DNA of 64,000 bases from Anopheles merus. Lineage: Eukaryota > Arthropoda > Insecta > Diptera > Culicidae. The stretch spans positions 23,670,285 through 23,734,284 of the forward strand of contig NC_054083.1 of NCBI RefSeq assembly GCF_017562075.2, in the 5' to 3' direction. Of the stretch, positions 1 to 9,224 are shown one piece after another (the first letter of the stretch is position 1; each line of letters begins with the position of its first letter). The notes beneath the pieces are model-generated. The model had not been told where the DNA came from and did no database searches. It worked only from the letters and a program-made list of their open reading frames with translations. The translations under genes were made by a program, and so were the position numbers.

Positions 1-1213
1 TCGATGCTTCCGGTAATTTTATTGCGAGCTTTGATGTACACGGCACGTCTGCAAACGTTACACGATTGGCTATGGAGCATAACCCAATCGACTGTTCGTG
101 GGATAGCGACACGAAACGAGAGCAGGTGCAATGTAAGGTTCAGACAGGATGAAGTAGTAGTAGTAATATTAGTATCCAGCTCAGAAGCTACAAGTTATCC
201 TACTGGTGTATTGTGATGCAGTCGTATCCATAGCATAGAAGTTGACAGAGCATTAAATGATGGAGTCTCAGATGTTGTGTTTCAATTGCAGAATCTTCTG
301 ATATTTGGTATCTTCATCTCCCTTAGTATCAATTATCTTCGATCGTCTCAAAGCACCGTTCTCCCAGACCATGCATAAAGGACTGTTTGTCTACACTGGT
401 AGCAGACTCAAACAACTACCCTATCAGCTCAGCACGACCGATTATCGATGTTCCCAAATCTTGTGCTGCATCATGGTGCGGTACGCCTGCCATAAAATGC
501 TTCCAAGCGGCCGTTGCGTCAGTAAACCCGTATCGGATTGCAACCGGGGTCGCTTAAAAGCTGCTAATCAGTTAATTGCTTGAGCGTAATGCTACCATCC
601 CTCCAGCGCTATTGTGGCTAACCAATTCATTACCTGACGGCCCGCTACCGGAAACGCAATCAAAGGGAATTCCCGTGCTATTATTTTTGCATTCCTTGGG
701 TTATTTTGGAGATATGCCGGCTTCGTTCTTAGCCTGTTTGGCTTTCCGAAGGATGTGTGTTTACCTTTTGTGTTTCAATCGCCTGCTTTTTTGTTTTGCT
801 GCTTTCTTATCTATACGCCCTCTGTCTGGTAAAATACGATGATGCAAGTAGCGAAGAGTTTGATAAATAATGTACGTACGATACATATACACATAATGTG
901 GGCTGGTAAACAATGGTTAAGCAAAAATGACCATTTCTTTCATGATATGCGCACCAACTGATAATGCTACTAAAGGATTTATGACGTCACTGACGGCAAT
1001 TTAATCGTTCGCACGCTTTCGTCCGTTGAAGGTGTATTTTTCAAGGCACTTTAGGTATGAATGAAATGCAACTTTCTGATGACGAAACAATTGATAAACC
1101 GTCACGCATGACTTGATGCATCGTACACCTGCTCCAGATCTAACGTCGGTTTCGCCCACTGGAAACTCCGCCACTGATTAAGCTTTATCATAGATCTATT
1201 GGATTTGTTTGTT
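1..1213. other. Upstream region with no gene seen
   Basis: Short open stretches occur here on both strands but none has a recognisable domain, splice structure or coding-like composition. There is a short GTA trinucleotide run near 152-165. The last few hundred bases hold TGATAA/CTTATC-like GATA-type motifs and are presumably the 5' flank of the protease gene that starts at 1260. Confidence 0.5.
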
Positions 1214-1253
1214 CTATATAAGAAGTTCAACCCAAGCTGCAGCTTCATTCAGT
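1214..1253 (+). promoter_or_regulatory. Core promoter of protease gene 1 (TATA box and initiator)
   Basis: A TATA box (CTATATAAG, 1214-1222) is followed about 33 bases later by an arthropod initiator TCAGT (1249-1253). Transcription would start near A1251, leaving a leader of about 9 bases before the ATG at 1260. The spacing makes an upstream in-frame ATG at 1209 an unlikely start, because it lies before the TATA box. Confidence 0.7.
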
Positions 1254-1259
1254 TGCAAG

Positions 1260-2165
1260 ATGAAGACGTTCGTACTGCTCGTTGCCTGCCTGGCTGCCGT
1301 TGCCAGCGCCGAATGGATCGAGATCGACTGGTCCAGGGTGCGCCCGATCGAGGAGTTCGATCACTACTGGGAGCGTCTGCCGCAGGAGCTGCAGATCTAT
1401 CGGCACGTCCGTCCATCGCACCGCGTCACCAATGGGCAGGAAGCGACGCCTGGCCAGTTTCCGTACCAAATCGCACTGGTGAGCGAGTTCGTTATTACGA
1501 GCGGTCTGTGCGGAGGCTCCGTCCTGACCAATAACTTCATCCTGACCGCAGCTCACTGTGTCGTTGGAACGGCCGGCATCCTTGCGTCCGGTGGTACCGC
1601 CATCATTGGCGCACACAACCGCAACACTGCGGAAGCGTCGCAGCAGCGCATCCGCTTCTCCGGTCCCGGTGTGATCCCACATCCGTTCTATGCCTCCAGC
1701 AATCTGCGTAACGACATCGCGGTGGTACGGTTGGATGCTCCGATCGTGTTTAACGATCGTGTGCAGCCCGTCCGCTTGCCGGCCCGCTCAGACACCCGCC
1801 AGTTCGGTGGCTTCCTGGGAACCGTGTCCGGATTCGGTCGCACGTCGGACGCTAGCACGACTACCTCGGATGTTGTGATGTTCACGACCAACCCAGTGAT
1901 GACCAACGCTGACTGCATTGCCCAATGGAACAGTGCCCTGATCGAGCCCCAGCAAGTGTGCCTGAGCGGTGAGGGAGGACGCTCGGCCTGCAACGGTGAC
2001 TCCGGTGGCCCGCTGGCTGTGCAGGACGGTGGCAGTCTCCAGATCGGTGTTGTGTCGTTCGGATCGGCTGGAGGTTGCTCGATCGGTATGCCGTCGGTGT
2101 ACGCTCGTGTGTCGTTCTTCCTGGACTGGATCGTTGCCAACTCTGACTTTGTTGCGGCTGCCTAA
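1260..2165 (+). CDS. Chymotrypsin-like serine protease (secreted zymogen), copy 1
   Basis: Intronless S1-family serine protease of 301 aa. The chosen start (1260) gives a clean signal peptide (residues 1-17, ending VASA) and lies just after the predicted initiator. A propeptide (18-55) ends in SHR, and the mature chain begins VTNG instead of the usual IVNG. The catalytic triad is visible: His99 in TAAHC, Asp152 in NDIAVV, Ser248 in GDSGGPL. The S1-pocket residue six before the catalytic serine is Ser242 (chymotrypsin position 189), which argues against trypsin; the position-226 equivalent is Ser in MPSVYARV, not Gly. Family knowledge suggests a secreted gut or haemolymph enzyme cleaving after large hydrophobic residues, but the pocket is atypical, so specificity is an inference. 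It is convergent with copy 2 and clearly diverged from copies 2 and 3. Confidence 0.93.
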   Translation: MKTFVLLVACLAAVASAEWIEIDWSRVRPIEEFDHYWERLPQELQIYRHVRPSHRVTNGQEATPGQFPYQIALVSEFVITSGLCGGSVLTNNFILTAAHCVVGTAGILASGGTAIIGAHNRNTAEASQQRIRFSGPGVIPHPFYASSNLRNDIAVVRLDAPIVFNDRVQPVRLPARSDTRQFGGFLGTVSGFGRTSDASTTTSDVVMFTTNPVMTNADCIAQWNSALIEPQQVCLSGEGGRSACNGDSGGPLAVQDGGSLQIGVVSFGSAGGCSIGMPSVYARVSFFLDWIVANSDFVAAA

Positions 2166-2210
2166 GTCCGTATGTGATCTGCGATATTGGTGATATAAGA
2201 TTAGGATTTT

Positions 2211-2216
2211 AATAAA
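2211..2216 (+). terminator. Polyadenylation signal of protease gene 1
   Basis: AATAAA lies 46 bases after the stop codon of the protease gene ending at 2165 and is followed by an A/T-rich stretch. Confidence 0.7.
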
Positions 2217-2398
2217 AAAATTTATTAACAAACAAGTGTATGTTTATAGTTATATAAACGATTGACAACCTCTTGAATGATTTACCGCGCATTCAAGAAT
2301 GGTTTGTGTGGGTTTGCAATGGGACGATCACAATAAATCCTGGGAACGATTCAAAAACATTTGGGAAGCGATAAATAAATCGTCATTAGACGAACCCA

Positions 2399-3109
2399 GG
2401 ATTGCAGATAAACGAGGCAAAGACCAAACTGATGGTGGCAACATCAGCGGACCTACCAATAAATAATCAGAACCTACGTAGGTGTGACGTACAGATAGGA
2501 AAACGCACTTTTGAATTCGTCCCACAATTCACCTATCTTGGGTCAAAGGTCAGCAACGACAACAGCATGGAAGCTGAGATGCGCGCAAAGATGCTGGCTG
2601 CCAACAGGTCATTCTACAGCCTGAAAAATCAGTTCACCTCAAAGAACCTGTTGCGACGGACAAAACTGCGACTATATAGTACCTATATAGTACCGATACT
2701 CATATACGCCTCTGAGACATGGACACTGTCCAAATCTGACGAAACCCTTCGAGCCGCGTTCGAGAGGAAGATGCTCAGAAGGATACTTGGTCCCGTATGT
2801 GTGGAAGGACAATGGAGGAGCTCACTGTCGTACAGCGTATTAAGCTCGCCAGGCTCCGGTGGGCTGGCCATGTTGTACGTATGGAAATGGACGACCCAGC
2901 CCGTAAAGTCTTTTTAGACCGTCCACAAGGACAGAGAAGGCGTGGTAGGCCCAAGCTCAGGTGGCAAGATGGGGTGGAGGCGTTCGCCTTTAAGACCGGG
3001 ATAACAGTCTGGCAGACGAAGGCACAAGACAGCGAGCGGTTTCGGAAACTCCTGAGGCACGCCAAGACCGCTAAGCGGTTGTAGCGCCGGATAAGTAAGT
3101 AAGCAAGTA
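2399..3109 (+). mobile_element. 5'-truncated non-LTR retrotransposon (LINE) insertion
   Basis: The segment encodes the C-terminal part of a LINE reverse transcriptase: a frame from 2402 has a thumb-like stretch (FTYLGSKV, LYSTYIVPILIYASETW), and another frame from 2797 continues with the typical tail RLRWAGHVVRME and RGRPKLRWQDGV. It ends in short TAAG-type tandem repeats (3091-3110), as several LINE clades do. An 11-bp direct repeat AGACGAACCCA flanks it at 2388-2398 and 3110-3120, which fits a target-site duplication. The element is therefore a dead 5'-truncated copy. I cannot name the clade with certainty. Confidence 0.88.
2402..3084 (+). pseudogene. Reverse transcriptase C-terminal fragment, frameshifted
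   Basis: Coding remnant inside the LINE. The frame of 2402 (phase 2) is in register with reverse transcriptase to about 2800, then becomes unrelated sequence. The correct continuation resumes in another frame from about 2797 and runs to a stop at 3082-3084. A small out-of-frame deletion near 2790-2815 is the simplest explanation. The catalytic palm (YxDD) and the endonuclease are absent because of the 5' truncation, so it cannot be active. The codon-level match to the family is still clear, which suggests a fairly recent insertion. Confidence 0.85.
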
Positions 3110-3120
3110 AGACGAACCCA

Positions 3121-3687
3121 AACATTATGGAAAACAATCAAAAACCCGGTCATAATAAGAGGTTTGGCATAAAGAAAAGAAATTTAAAATAGCATAATGG
3201 AGAACATTAACGATGTCGCCATTTGTTAAATATAGTTTGATTCTATTCGTAACTTTATAAGAACAAGAAGCTCCTGGCAATTTTATGATACATTATTTAT
3301 TTTTTATAATATAGCACATTTGAACAGTTTCTACAACAAAATAATTAAAAGATGTTTCAACTGATATTTTAATACATTTATGTTGCAATTTAGTAGGGTA
3401 ATTAAAAGTTAGACCAAAAATTTCTTTCGAACAAATGAAGTGAAATCTAAGTTATGTCCAGCCAAATGCCCACCGTTTTAGTGGATAGACTATCGACTTA
3501 ATGCGTCTGCGAGTTCTGCAACGAAAGGGACCAACTGCCAACTCAACCGTTATCTTTGTGAGACATTTTTAACGACAATTCACTGTGAACCAGTTGTTTG
3601 CTGTCTGTCAAGAGAAATATCTTGTCCATAGTTTGAATTTACTCCTTAGTAAATGATTCACAGAATGTACTTAAGTTTGGAACTAAG
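3121..3687. other. A/T-rich spacer between the LINE and protease 2
   Basis: No gene seen. The stretch is A/T-rich and separates the 3' target-site duplication of the LINE from the polyadenylation signal of the minus-strand protease. Confidence 0.5.
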
Positions 3688-3693
3688 TTTATT
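3688..3693 (-). terminator. Polyadenylation signal of protease gene 2
   Basis: TTTATT on the plus strand reads AATAAA on the minus strand, 26 bases beyond the stop codon at 3719-3721. Confidence 0.65.
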
Positions 3694-3718
3694 TATCGTT
3701 CAACATCAACGCATCGAC

Positions 3719-4621
3719 TTAAGGGCGGGCGACGAAGTTAGAGTTGGCCTCAATCCAGGGGAGGAAGAACGACACGCGAGCGTACACGGACGGCATTCCG
3801 ATCGAGCAGCCGGCAGCAGATCCGAACGACACAATACCGATCTGGAGACTGCCACCGTCCTGGACGGCCAGCGGGCCACCCGAGTCACCGTTGCAGGCCG
3901 AGCGACCACCCTCACCGCTCAGGCACACGTTCTGTGGCTGGATCAGGGCCGTGTTCCAGCGAGCAATACAGTCAGCGTTGGTCATGACCGGGTTGCTGGT
4001 GAACCTCACCACAGCCGACGTAGCCGAGCTGCCATCCGAGGTGCGTCCGAATCCGGACACGGTACCGGTGAAGCCACCGAACTGGCGGGTGTCCGAGCGG
4101 GCCGGCAGACGGGCAGGCTGAACGCGAGTGTTGAACACGATCGGAGCATCTAGACGCACGACGGCAATGTCGTTGCGGATGTTGGTAGTTGTGTACTGCG
4201 GATGACGGATGATTCCACCGGTCGAGAAGCGGATGCGCTGCTGGGAAGGTTCGTTGACGTTGCGGTTGTGGGCTCCCATGATGGCAGTTCCACCACGGGC
4301 CAGTGTCGTCGCACCGGACACAACACAGTGAGCAGCAGTCAGGATGTAGTTGTTGGTCAAGACGGAACCTCCGCACAGACCCGTGCCAGTAAGGAACTCA
4401 CTCAGCAGAGCGATCTGGTACGGGAACTGGCCGGGCGTAGCCTCCTGGCCGTTGACGATGCGGTGCGACGGAAGCATCTTGCGGTAGATCTGCATCTCCG
4501 CTGGCAGACGCTCCCAGTAGTGATCGAACTCCTCGATCGGACGGACCTGAGACCAATCGATCTCGATCCATTCGGCGCTGGCAACGGCCAACAGACCAAC
4601 AAGAAGCACGAAGGTTTTCAT
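3719..4621 (-). CDS. Chymotrypsin-like serine protease (secreted zymogen), copy 2
   Basis: Intronless S1-family protease of 300 aa. The signal peptide is residues 1-16, the acidic/aromatic propeptide (EWIEIDWSQV onward) is 17-54 ending SHR, and the mature chain begins IVNG at 55. His98 (TAAHC), Asp151 (NDIAVV) and Ser247 (GDSGGPL) form the triad, and Ser189/Ser226-type pocket residues are as in copy 1. It differs from copy 3 (7734-8636) at only about eight residues by eye, and the shared similarity continues up to the TATA box, so the two are a recent duplication or have been kept alike by gene conversion. A secreted digestive or haemolymph role is family knowledge; the substrate is unknown. 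Confidence 0.93.
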   Translation of the reverse strand: MKTFVLLVGLLAVASAEWIEIDWSQVRPIEEFDHYWERLPAEMQIYRKMLPSHRIVNGQEATPGQFPYQIALLSEFLTGTGLCGGSVLTNNYILTAAHCVVSGATTLARGGTAIMGAHNRNVNEPSQQRIRFSTGGIIRHPQYTTTNIRNDIAVVRLDAPIVFNTRVQPARLPARSDTRQFGGFTGTVSGFGRTSDGSSATSAVVRFTSNPVMTNADCIARWNTALIQPQNVCLSGEGGRSACNGDSGGPLAVQDGGSLQIGIVSFGSAAGCSIGMPSVYARVSFFLPWIEANSNFVARP

Positions 4622-4663
4622 CTTGACTCAAAGGGAATGTAATCAGAAGGCACGAGCCAACTG

Positions 4664-4671
4664 CTTTTATA
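4664..4671 (-). promoter_or_regulatory. TATA box of protease gene 2
   Basis: On the minus strand this reads TATAAAAG, 43 bases upstream of the ATG at 4621. About 19 bases around it (4662-4680 region, plus-strand GCTTTTATACCCCAAAATC) are identical in the promoter of copy 3. Predicted transcription start is near 4638, giving a leader of roughly 17 bases. Confidence 0.7.
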
Positions 4672-4765
4672 CCCCAAAATCGGTTCAATTAGGGTTTATC
4701 CGTCCAAAATGCTCTTTTCGCACTTCCTCAAATCGGTAAGCAAGTTACCGGTTCTTCTCACGCCG

Positions 4766-4853
4766 ATAAGATACGCTACCCACGAGGCAAGGATAAGGCC
4801 GTAATTTTCTTATCTTAGGTGGCACAATAACCTCTGTTTTGGAGGGACTTTTG
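4766..4853. promoter_or_regulatory. GATA-rich upstream module of protease 2
   Basis: The block begins GATAAGATACG, contains TTTCTTATCTT (GATAAG in the opposite orientation) and ends CACAATAACCT followed by TTTTGG. It lies about 145-230 bases upstream of the protease 2 start codon. A diverged copy occurs at 6816-6886, which suggests selected cis-regulatory sequence or a shared duplication. GATA factors regulate insect gut genes; binding here is an inference. Confidence 0.4.
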
Positions 4854-5312
4854 TTTTTCACCTTGTGTAGATTGGGTGAACCGCCAATCCCACCGATGAA
4901 ATCCACTCTATTGCCTGGGATTACCTGTCAACGCCGGTAAATTATAGCCTTTCGTCAATGGTTAACGTGTTTCGTCAGACGTATGGTTTGGTGTAGTTCG
5001 TATGATAAGCGCTCATATGCCGGCAAAGTATATACCGTTTAGAAATATACTGCAAATGGCTCAAAGGCTCAAGGATACATTCGGCTTTGCATTACATCGG
5101 ACTGTGTCGGAGTTCCGAACAGCACACTCACGGGCACTGTAGTTGATGCATTCCCTACGCAACTCAGAAGAGTGACAAAGGGGCCCAATCTAAACACAGG
5201 TTGTTCCTTTTCCACCTCAAATGTATGACACTGTTGCCTACATTTAGGCGCAAAACCAAACTTTCGTGATGATGATGACGAACCTATTGAAATTTCTAAC
5301 AAAGTAGGTAAA
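4854..5312. other. Spacer upstream of protease 2
   Basis: No gene or recognisable repeat seen between the GATA-rich module and the SINE. Confidence 0.45.
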
Positions 5313-5526
5313 TGTCTTCTTCTTCTTCTTTGGCACAACAATTGCTGTCGGTCAAGGCCTGCCTGTACCCACTAGTTAACTGAGCTTGGCTTTCAGTGAC
5401 TTATTGTTACCATTCCAGGATAGTCAGTCCTACGTATGGGGGCACGGTCTATTCGGGACATGAACCCATGACGGGCATGTTGTTACATCATACGAGTTGA
5501 CGACTGTACCGCCAGACCAGCCCAAG
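5313..5526 (-). mobile_element. tRNA-derived SINE (SINE200-like), full length
   Basis: On the minus strand the head (from about 5526) has a pol III A-box-like segment (TGGCGGTACAGTCG) and, about 45 bases on, a B-box-like GGTTCATGTCCC. The body ends in an (AAG)n tail near 5313-5331. This is the layout of a tRNA-derived SINE, and the sequence resembles the abundant Anopheles gambiae SINE family as I remember it. A second, more diverged copy is at 58,630-58,812 on the plus strand. The copy sits only about 9 bases from the MITE starting at 5535. Confidence 0.75.
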
Positions 5527-5534
5527 TGAATATA

Positions 5535-6461
5535 GGGGAAAGCGGGGCAAAATGGGCATGTTAAGCAGTTTACTAAATATTCCTTTGAATATGCCACAAA
5601 ACAATTTTTTTCTTTCATTATTGTATGCCTCCACCCTTTATCTATGGATTACATTTGCCAATTAGAATGAAAACAACTTAAAATCATGAAAACAGTGCAA
5701 AATAAAAGTTGATGTTTTACGAGCAGCTATTTTGACACGCGGGGTAAAATGGGCATAACCCTGAGGCAAAATGGGCATATGTAAACAAACTGTGAAACGT
5801 CAAAACACTGGGGCAATATGGGCCACAACAACTGCACTTAGGTAATGGTCTATGCTTTTGCGCACGTTTCATCAAATGTATTTTCGTTCTATCTTTTGTT
5901 TTGCTGCTCAGGAAAGCCCTTAAAATTCTTACAAAAATATGTTATCAAAATTAAAACAGTTTTTACACGTTTAAATCTACAAAATCGAATCTTTTAAAGC
6001 TGTGTCTGTTATCATTATTGAGGCGACAAATACAACACCATAGCCTCACCAAGCGCCGTATGTCAAAAGCATCTGCCCATTTTGCCCCAAGCGTAACTGC
6101 CCATTTTGCCCCACGTGAAGCATTTTTGTATTTTTTGTTATGTTAGCAAAAATACGCATTCAATCGCCTTGCTTTCTTCAGACAAACTGTTCAGAAATAT
6201 CATATCTTCTAAAATATATCATGTAAAACTTCAACGCATCCCTGTGACACTGGTTTAAGCTTATTTTCGAAGTGGCAAAAATTACATCAATATGCTGCTA
6301 AACCTTATTTTGAATTTTTCTTGGTTATTTATTATGTAAGGGTTATGAAACTTACATGGTGTACATAGAACACACTAATGAATACATTTTGAGCATTGGA
6401 AAGTATCTTTGTAGTCAAATAATGCTTAAATAGAGGGTGCCCATTTTGCCCCACTTTCCCC
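5535..6461. mobile_element. 927-bp MITE with TA duplication and 24-bp terminal inverted repeats
   Basis: The left end (5535-5558, GGGGAAAGCGGGGCAAAATG plus GGCA) and right end (6438-6461) are inverted repeats with one mismatch, flanked by TA on both sides (5533-5534, 6462-6463). The core motif GGGGCAAAATGGGCA recurs inside the left half (5741-5755, 5765-5777, 5810-5824) and in the opposite orientation in the right half (6074-6089, 6098-6113). The interior is A/T-rich and non-coding. TA target sites point to a Tc1/mariner-type transposase acting in trans. Subterminal copies of the end motif are often transposase binding sites; that role is inferred. Confidence 0.88.
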
Positions 6462-6463
6462 TA

Positions 6464-7695
6464 CTTTTGAATTAATGTTAAAGTCAACCATCAACAGATT
6501 GTATGTTTTAGAATCACGTAAAATTATTGGAACTATTGGAGCTGTTGTTCTTGTAGGTCAGGGGACGCAATCTACAAAATGGGTTAACTAACTTGTTAGT
6601 AGTATTGTAATCTCTCTGCAAAGTGAATGATTGGATATCTTATAGTGGATGTTGATATGTGTGAGAATTATTTCGTCTTGATACAGTTTTTTTCTCGTAT
6701 ATAAATATAAATTCAATTTTATTATAGGCTACGATAGTTTTCCTCCGACTGATTCAACTTAGGTGGACTTCCTACAATGACAATCGTTTTATACTTGTAT
6801 TTTCCCATATCTCTGATAAGATACGGTGTGCTTCACTGTCCCGAATAAGTTTTCTTATCTTTGTACCACAATAACCTTTGATTTGGTAGTGAACGTTAAT
6901 CTTGGTGCTACAGCCGAACGAATGCTCTGGACTACCATCAACTGCGTTAGTATTCGATTTATGACGTTCTCTCAATGTCTCCCTCTCTCTCTATCTCTCT
7001 CGCTATGGTCTGCTCTTGAATTGAATTTGATTGTTGTACGTTAGTGCAGCATGGCCCGCTCAACAATAAGTGACCAAGCTGCTTGGTCCTTAGCTGGAAC
7101 TTCTCATTGAATTAGACATTGCCTGTCTCCGACAAGTCTTGCTTCACATCATCCGGCATATGAAATCACTGAGCTTCTATGCAGCTCGTGTTTAAGCTGT
7201 AAGATATCTTACATTTCGATCAATCTTGAGGTCTTTAGGATTGAAGCCCGTAGTATGTGCGATTCCCCTATACAATGCATCCTCGGATTTCGCTGCTAAT
7301 ATCGTCGTAAGGCCGTGTTTAGATAACAGAACTCCACAACCACCTCGACGTAGTCCCCGTCAATTAATAAACTGCATCTTAGTTGGGCCCTATGACCGGG
7401 TGAACCAGCGGCAAATAGCTATTTCGTCTTCGTTGCATTGATTGTCAATTGGTGGATTTCATGTTCTAATGCTCATTCTACCAGTTAAGTCATCCAATGG
7501 ATCCAATTTCCGAATTAACACTCAAATGTTCTCGGATATACTAAGCTTTTGAAACACGTGATAGTTATGCATATTACAGTAAACAAAATTCTTTGTCTTC
7601 AATCGACTTCATTCTGAAACTGGCTCCACTCGACAATATCCAACTCTACAAAACTTTCATCAACTGCGATATATTTTACATTGAAATCAGACCTT
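6464..7695. other. Intergenic stretch between the MITE and protease 3
   Basis: No gene seen. It contains a diverged copy of the protease 2 upstream module (6816-6886) and a short pyrimidine (CT)n run near 6980-7010. Otherwise it looks like unique sequence. Confidence 0.5.
6816..6886. repeat. Orphan copy of the protease upstream module
   Basis: GATAAGATACG, then TTCTTATCTT, then CACAATAACCT and TTTGG occur in the same order and orientation as at 4766-4853, with diverged sequence between them. No protease-like coding sequence lies on its promoter-proximal side (6464-6810), so it may mark a lost gene copy or a duplicated enhancer. Confidence 0.55.
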
Positions 7696-7701
7696 TTTAT
7701 T
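7696..7701 (-). terminator. Polyadenylation signal of protease gene 3
   Basis: TTTATT on the plus strand (AATAAA on the minus strand) lies 33 bases beyond the stop codon at 7734-7736. Confidence 0.65.
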
Positions 7702-7733
7702 GTAAATTGAGTACCAAAAAAGCATGCAGGAAC

Positions 7734-8636
7734 TTAAGGACGAGCCACGAAGTTAGAGTTGGCCTCAATCCAGGGCAGGAAGAACGACACGCGAGCGTAT
7801 ACGGACGGCATTCCGATTGAGCAGCCGGCAGCAGATCCGAACGACACAATACCGATCTGGAGGCTTCCACCGTCCTGGACAGTGAGCGGACCACCGGAGT
7901 CACCGTTGCACGACGAGCGACCACCCTCACCGCTCAGGCACACGTTCTGGGGCTGGATCAGGGCCGTGTTCCAGCGAGCAATACAGTCAGCATTGGTCAT
8001 GACCGGATTGCGCGTGAACCTCACCACAGCCGACGTAGCCGAGCTGCCATCCGAGGTGCGTCCGAATCCGGACACGGTACCGGTGAAGCCACCGAACTGG
8101 CGGGTGTCCGAGCGGGCCGGCAGACGGGCAGGCTGAACGCGAGTGTTGAACACGATCGAAGCATCCAGACGCACGACGGCAATGTCGTTACGGATGTTGG
8201 TGGTGCTGTACTGCGGATGACGGATGATTCCACCGGTCGAGAAGCGGATGCGCTGCTGGGAAGGTTCGTTGACGTTGCGGTTGTGGGCTCCCATGATGGC
8301 AGTTCCACCACGGGCCAGAGTCGTCGCACCGGACACAACACAGTGAGCAGCGGTCAGGATGAAGTTGTTCGTCAGCACGGAACCTCCGCACAGACCCGTT
8401 CCGGTCGCGAACTCACTCAGCAGAGCGATCTGGTACGGGAACTGGCCGGGCGTAGCTTCCTGGCCGTTGACGATGCGGTGCGACGGCAGCATCTTGCGGT
8501 AGATCTGCATCTCCGCTGGCAGACGCTCCCAGTAGTGATCGAACTCCTCGATCGGACGGACCTGAGACCAATCGATCTCGATCCATTCGGCGCTGGCAAC
8601 GGCCAACAGACCAACAAGAAGCACGAAGGTTTTCAT
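7734..8636 (-). CDS. Chymotrypsin-like serine protease (secreted zymogen), copy 3
   Basis: Intronless, 300 aa, almost the same protein as copy 2: signal peptide 1-16, propeptide 17-54, mature chain IVNG, triad His98/Asp151/Ser247. Differences from copy 2 include Ser for Ala two residues before the CNGDSGG motif cysteine region (GRSSCNGD versus GRSACNGD), LTV for LAV after the active serine, and FTR for FTS. The start at 8636 is preferred over an in-frame ATG at 8648, because the predicted transcription start (ACAGT initiator near 8653) would leave only about 5 bases before the upstream ATG. It is in tandem with copy 2, 3.1 kb apart, with the SINE and MITE between them. Confidence 0.93.
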   Translation of the reverse strand: MKTFVLLVGLLAVASAEWIEIDWSQVRPIEEFDHYWERLPAEMQIYRKMLPSHRIVNGQEATPGQFPYQIALLSEFATGTGLCGGSVLTNNFILTAAHCVVSGATTLARGGTAIMGAHNRNVNEPSQQRIRFSTGGIIRHPQYSTTNIRNDIAVVRLDASIVFNTRVQPARLPARSDTRQFGGFTGTVSGFGRTSDGSSATSAVVRFTRNPVMTNADCIARWNTALIQPQNVCLSGEGGRSSCNGDSGGPLTVQDGGSLQIGIVSFGSAAGCSIGMPSVYARVSFFLPWIEANSNFVARP

Positions 8637-8650
8637 CCTGAATAGCAATG

Positions 8651-8686
8651 ACTGTACCTGAAGGGTATTTGCGGTGTGCTTTTATA
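8651..8686 (-). promoter_or_regulatory. Core promoter of protease gene 3
   Basis: Minus-strand TATAAAAG at 8679-8686 is followed by an initiator ACAGT (plus-strand ACTGT, 8651-8655), placing the start near 8653, about 17 bases before the ATG at 8636. The 19 bases around the TATA box match those of copy 2; similarity is lost just upstream. Confidence 0.7.
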
Positions 8687-9220
8687 CCCCAAAATCAGGT
8701 GCAACGTACAACGGTTCACATATCTGCCGAGTTAAATGGGAACTTCCCAAAAATCCTCAGCTAATCAATAGGTGCACAGAACAAAAGCGATATCCGACTT
8801 ACTGTAATGTAATGTGATTAGCTGATTGGAAGCAAAGCGCAAAACTCCCAATGTCGCGTAATTTACAATGTACAAACCCCAAATAGAAGAAAAGATAATT
8901 CTGGAATCTGATGGCTTTCAGTATTACTCCTTAGCGTAAATGAACGACGTCATGTGATAAGAATTGGCGCAACTCCCACGCTTAATTCTATCGATAATAC
9001 AAATCGGTTAGGACACAACAATAGCACTTTATCGCACTTGGTCGATGTTGGATTTGTGTTTTATTATTGGCAGACTGCCTTAATCTTAACGTGATGGATA
9101 AGCCTTTTGGTGATTTAAATATTTCCTGAGCCAACTCGCTTATCTGACCTATTTTTTTATTATTTTGCCACGCCCAAACCCAATCCAAATTAGGAACTTG
9201 TAACGATCCAATCATTGATC
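8687..9220. other. 5' flank of protease 3
   Basis: No gene seen. It lacks the GATA-rich module found upstream of copy 2, so the two near-identical proteases probably differ in distal control (inference). Confidence 0.4.
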
Positions 9221-9224
9221 AACA

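Noticed and set aside
8646..8648. Upstream in-frame ATG for protease 3
   Set aside because: It lies only about five bases after the predicted transcription start, and the ATG at 8636 gives the same signal peptide as copies 1 and 2.
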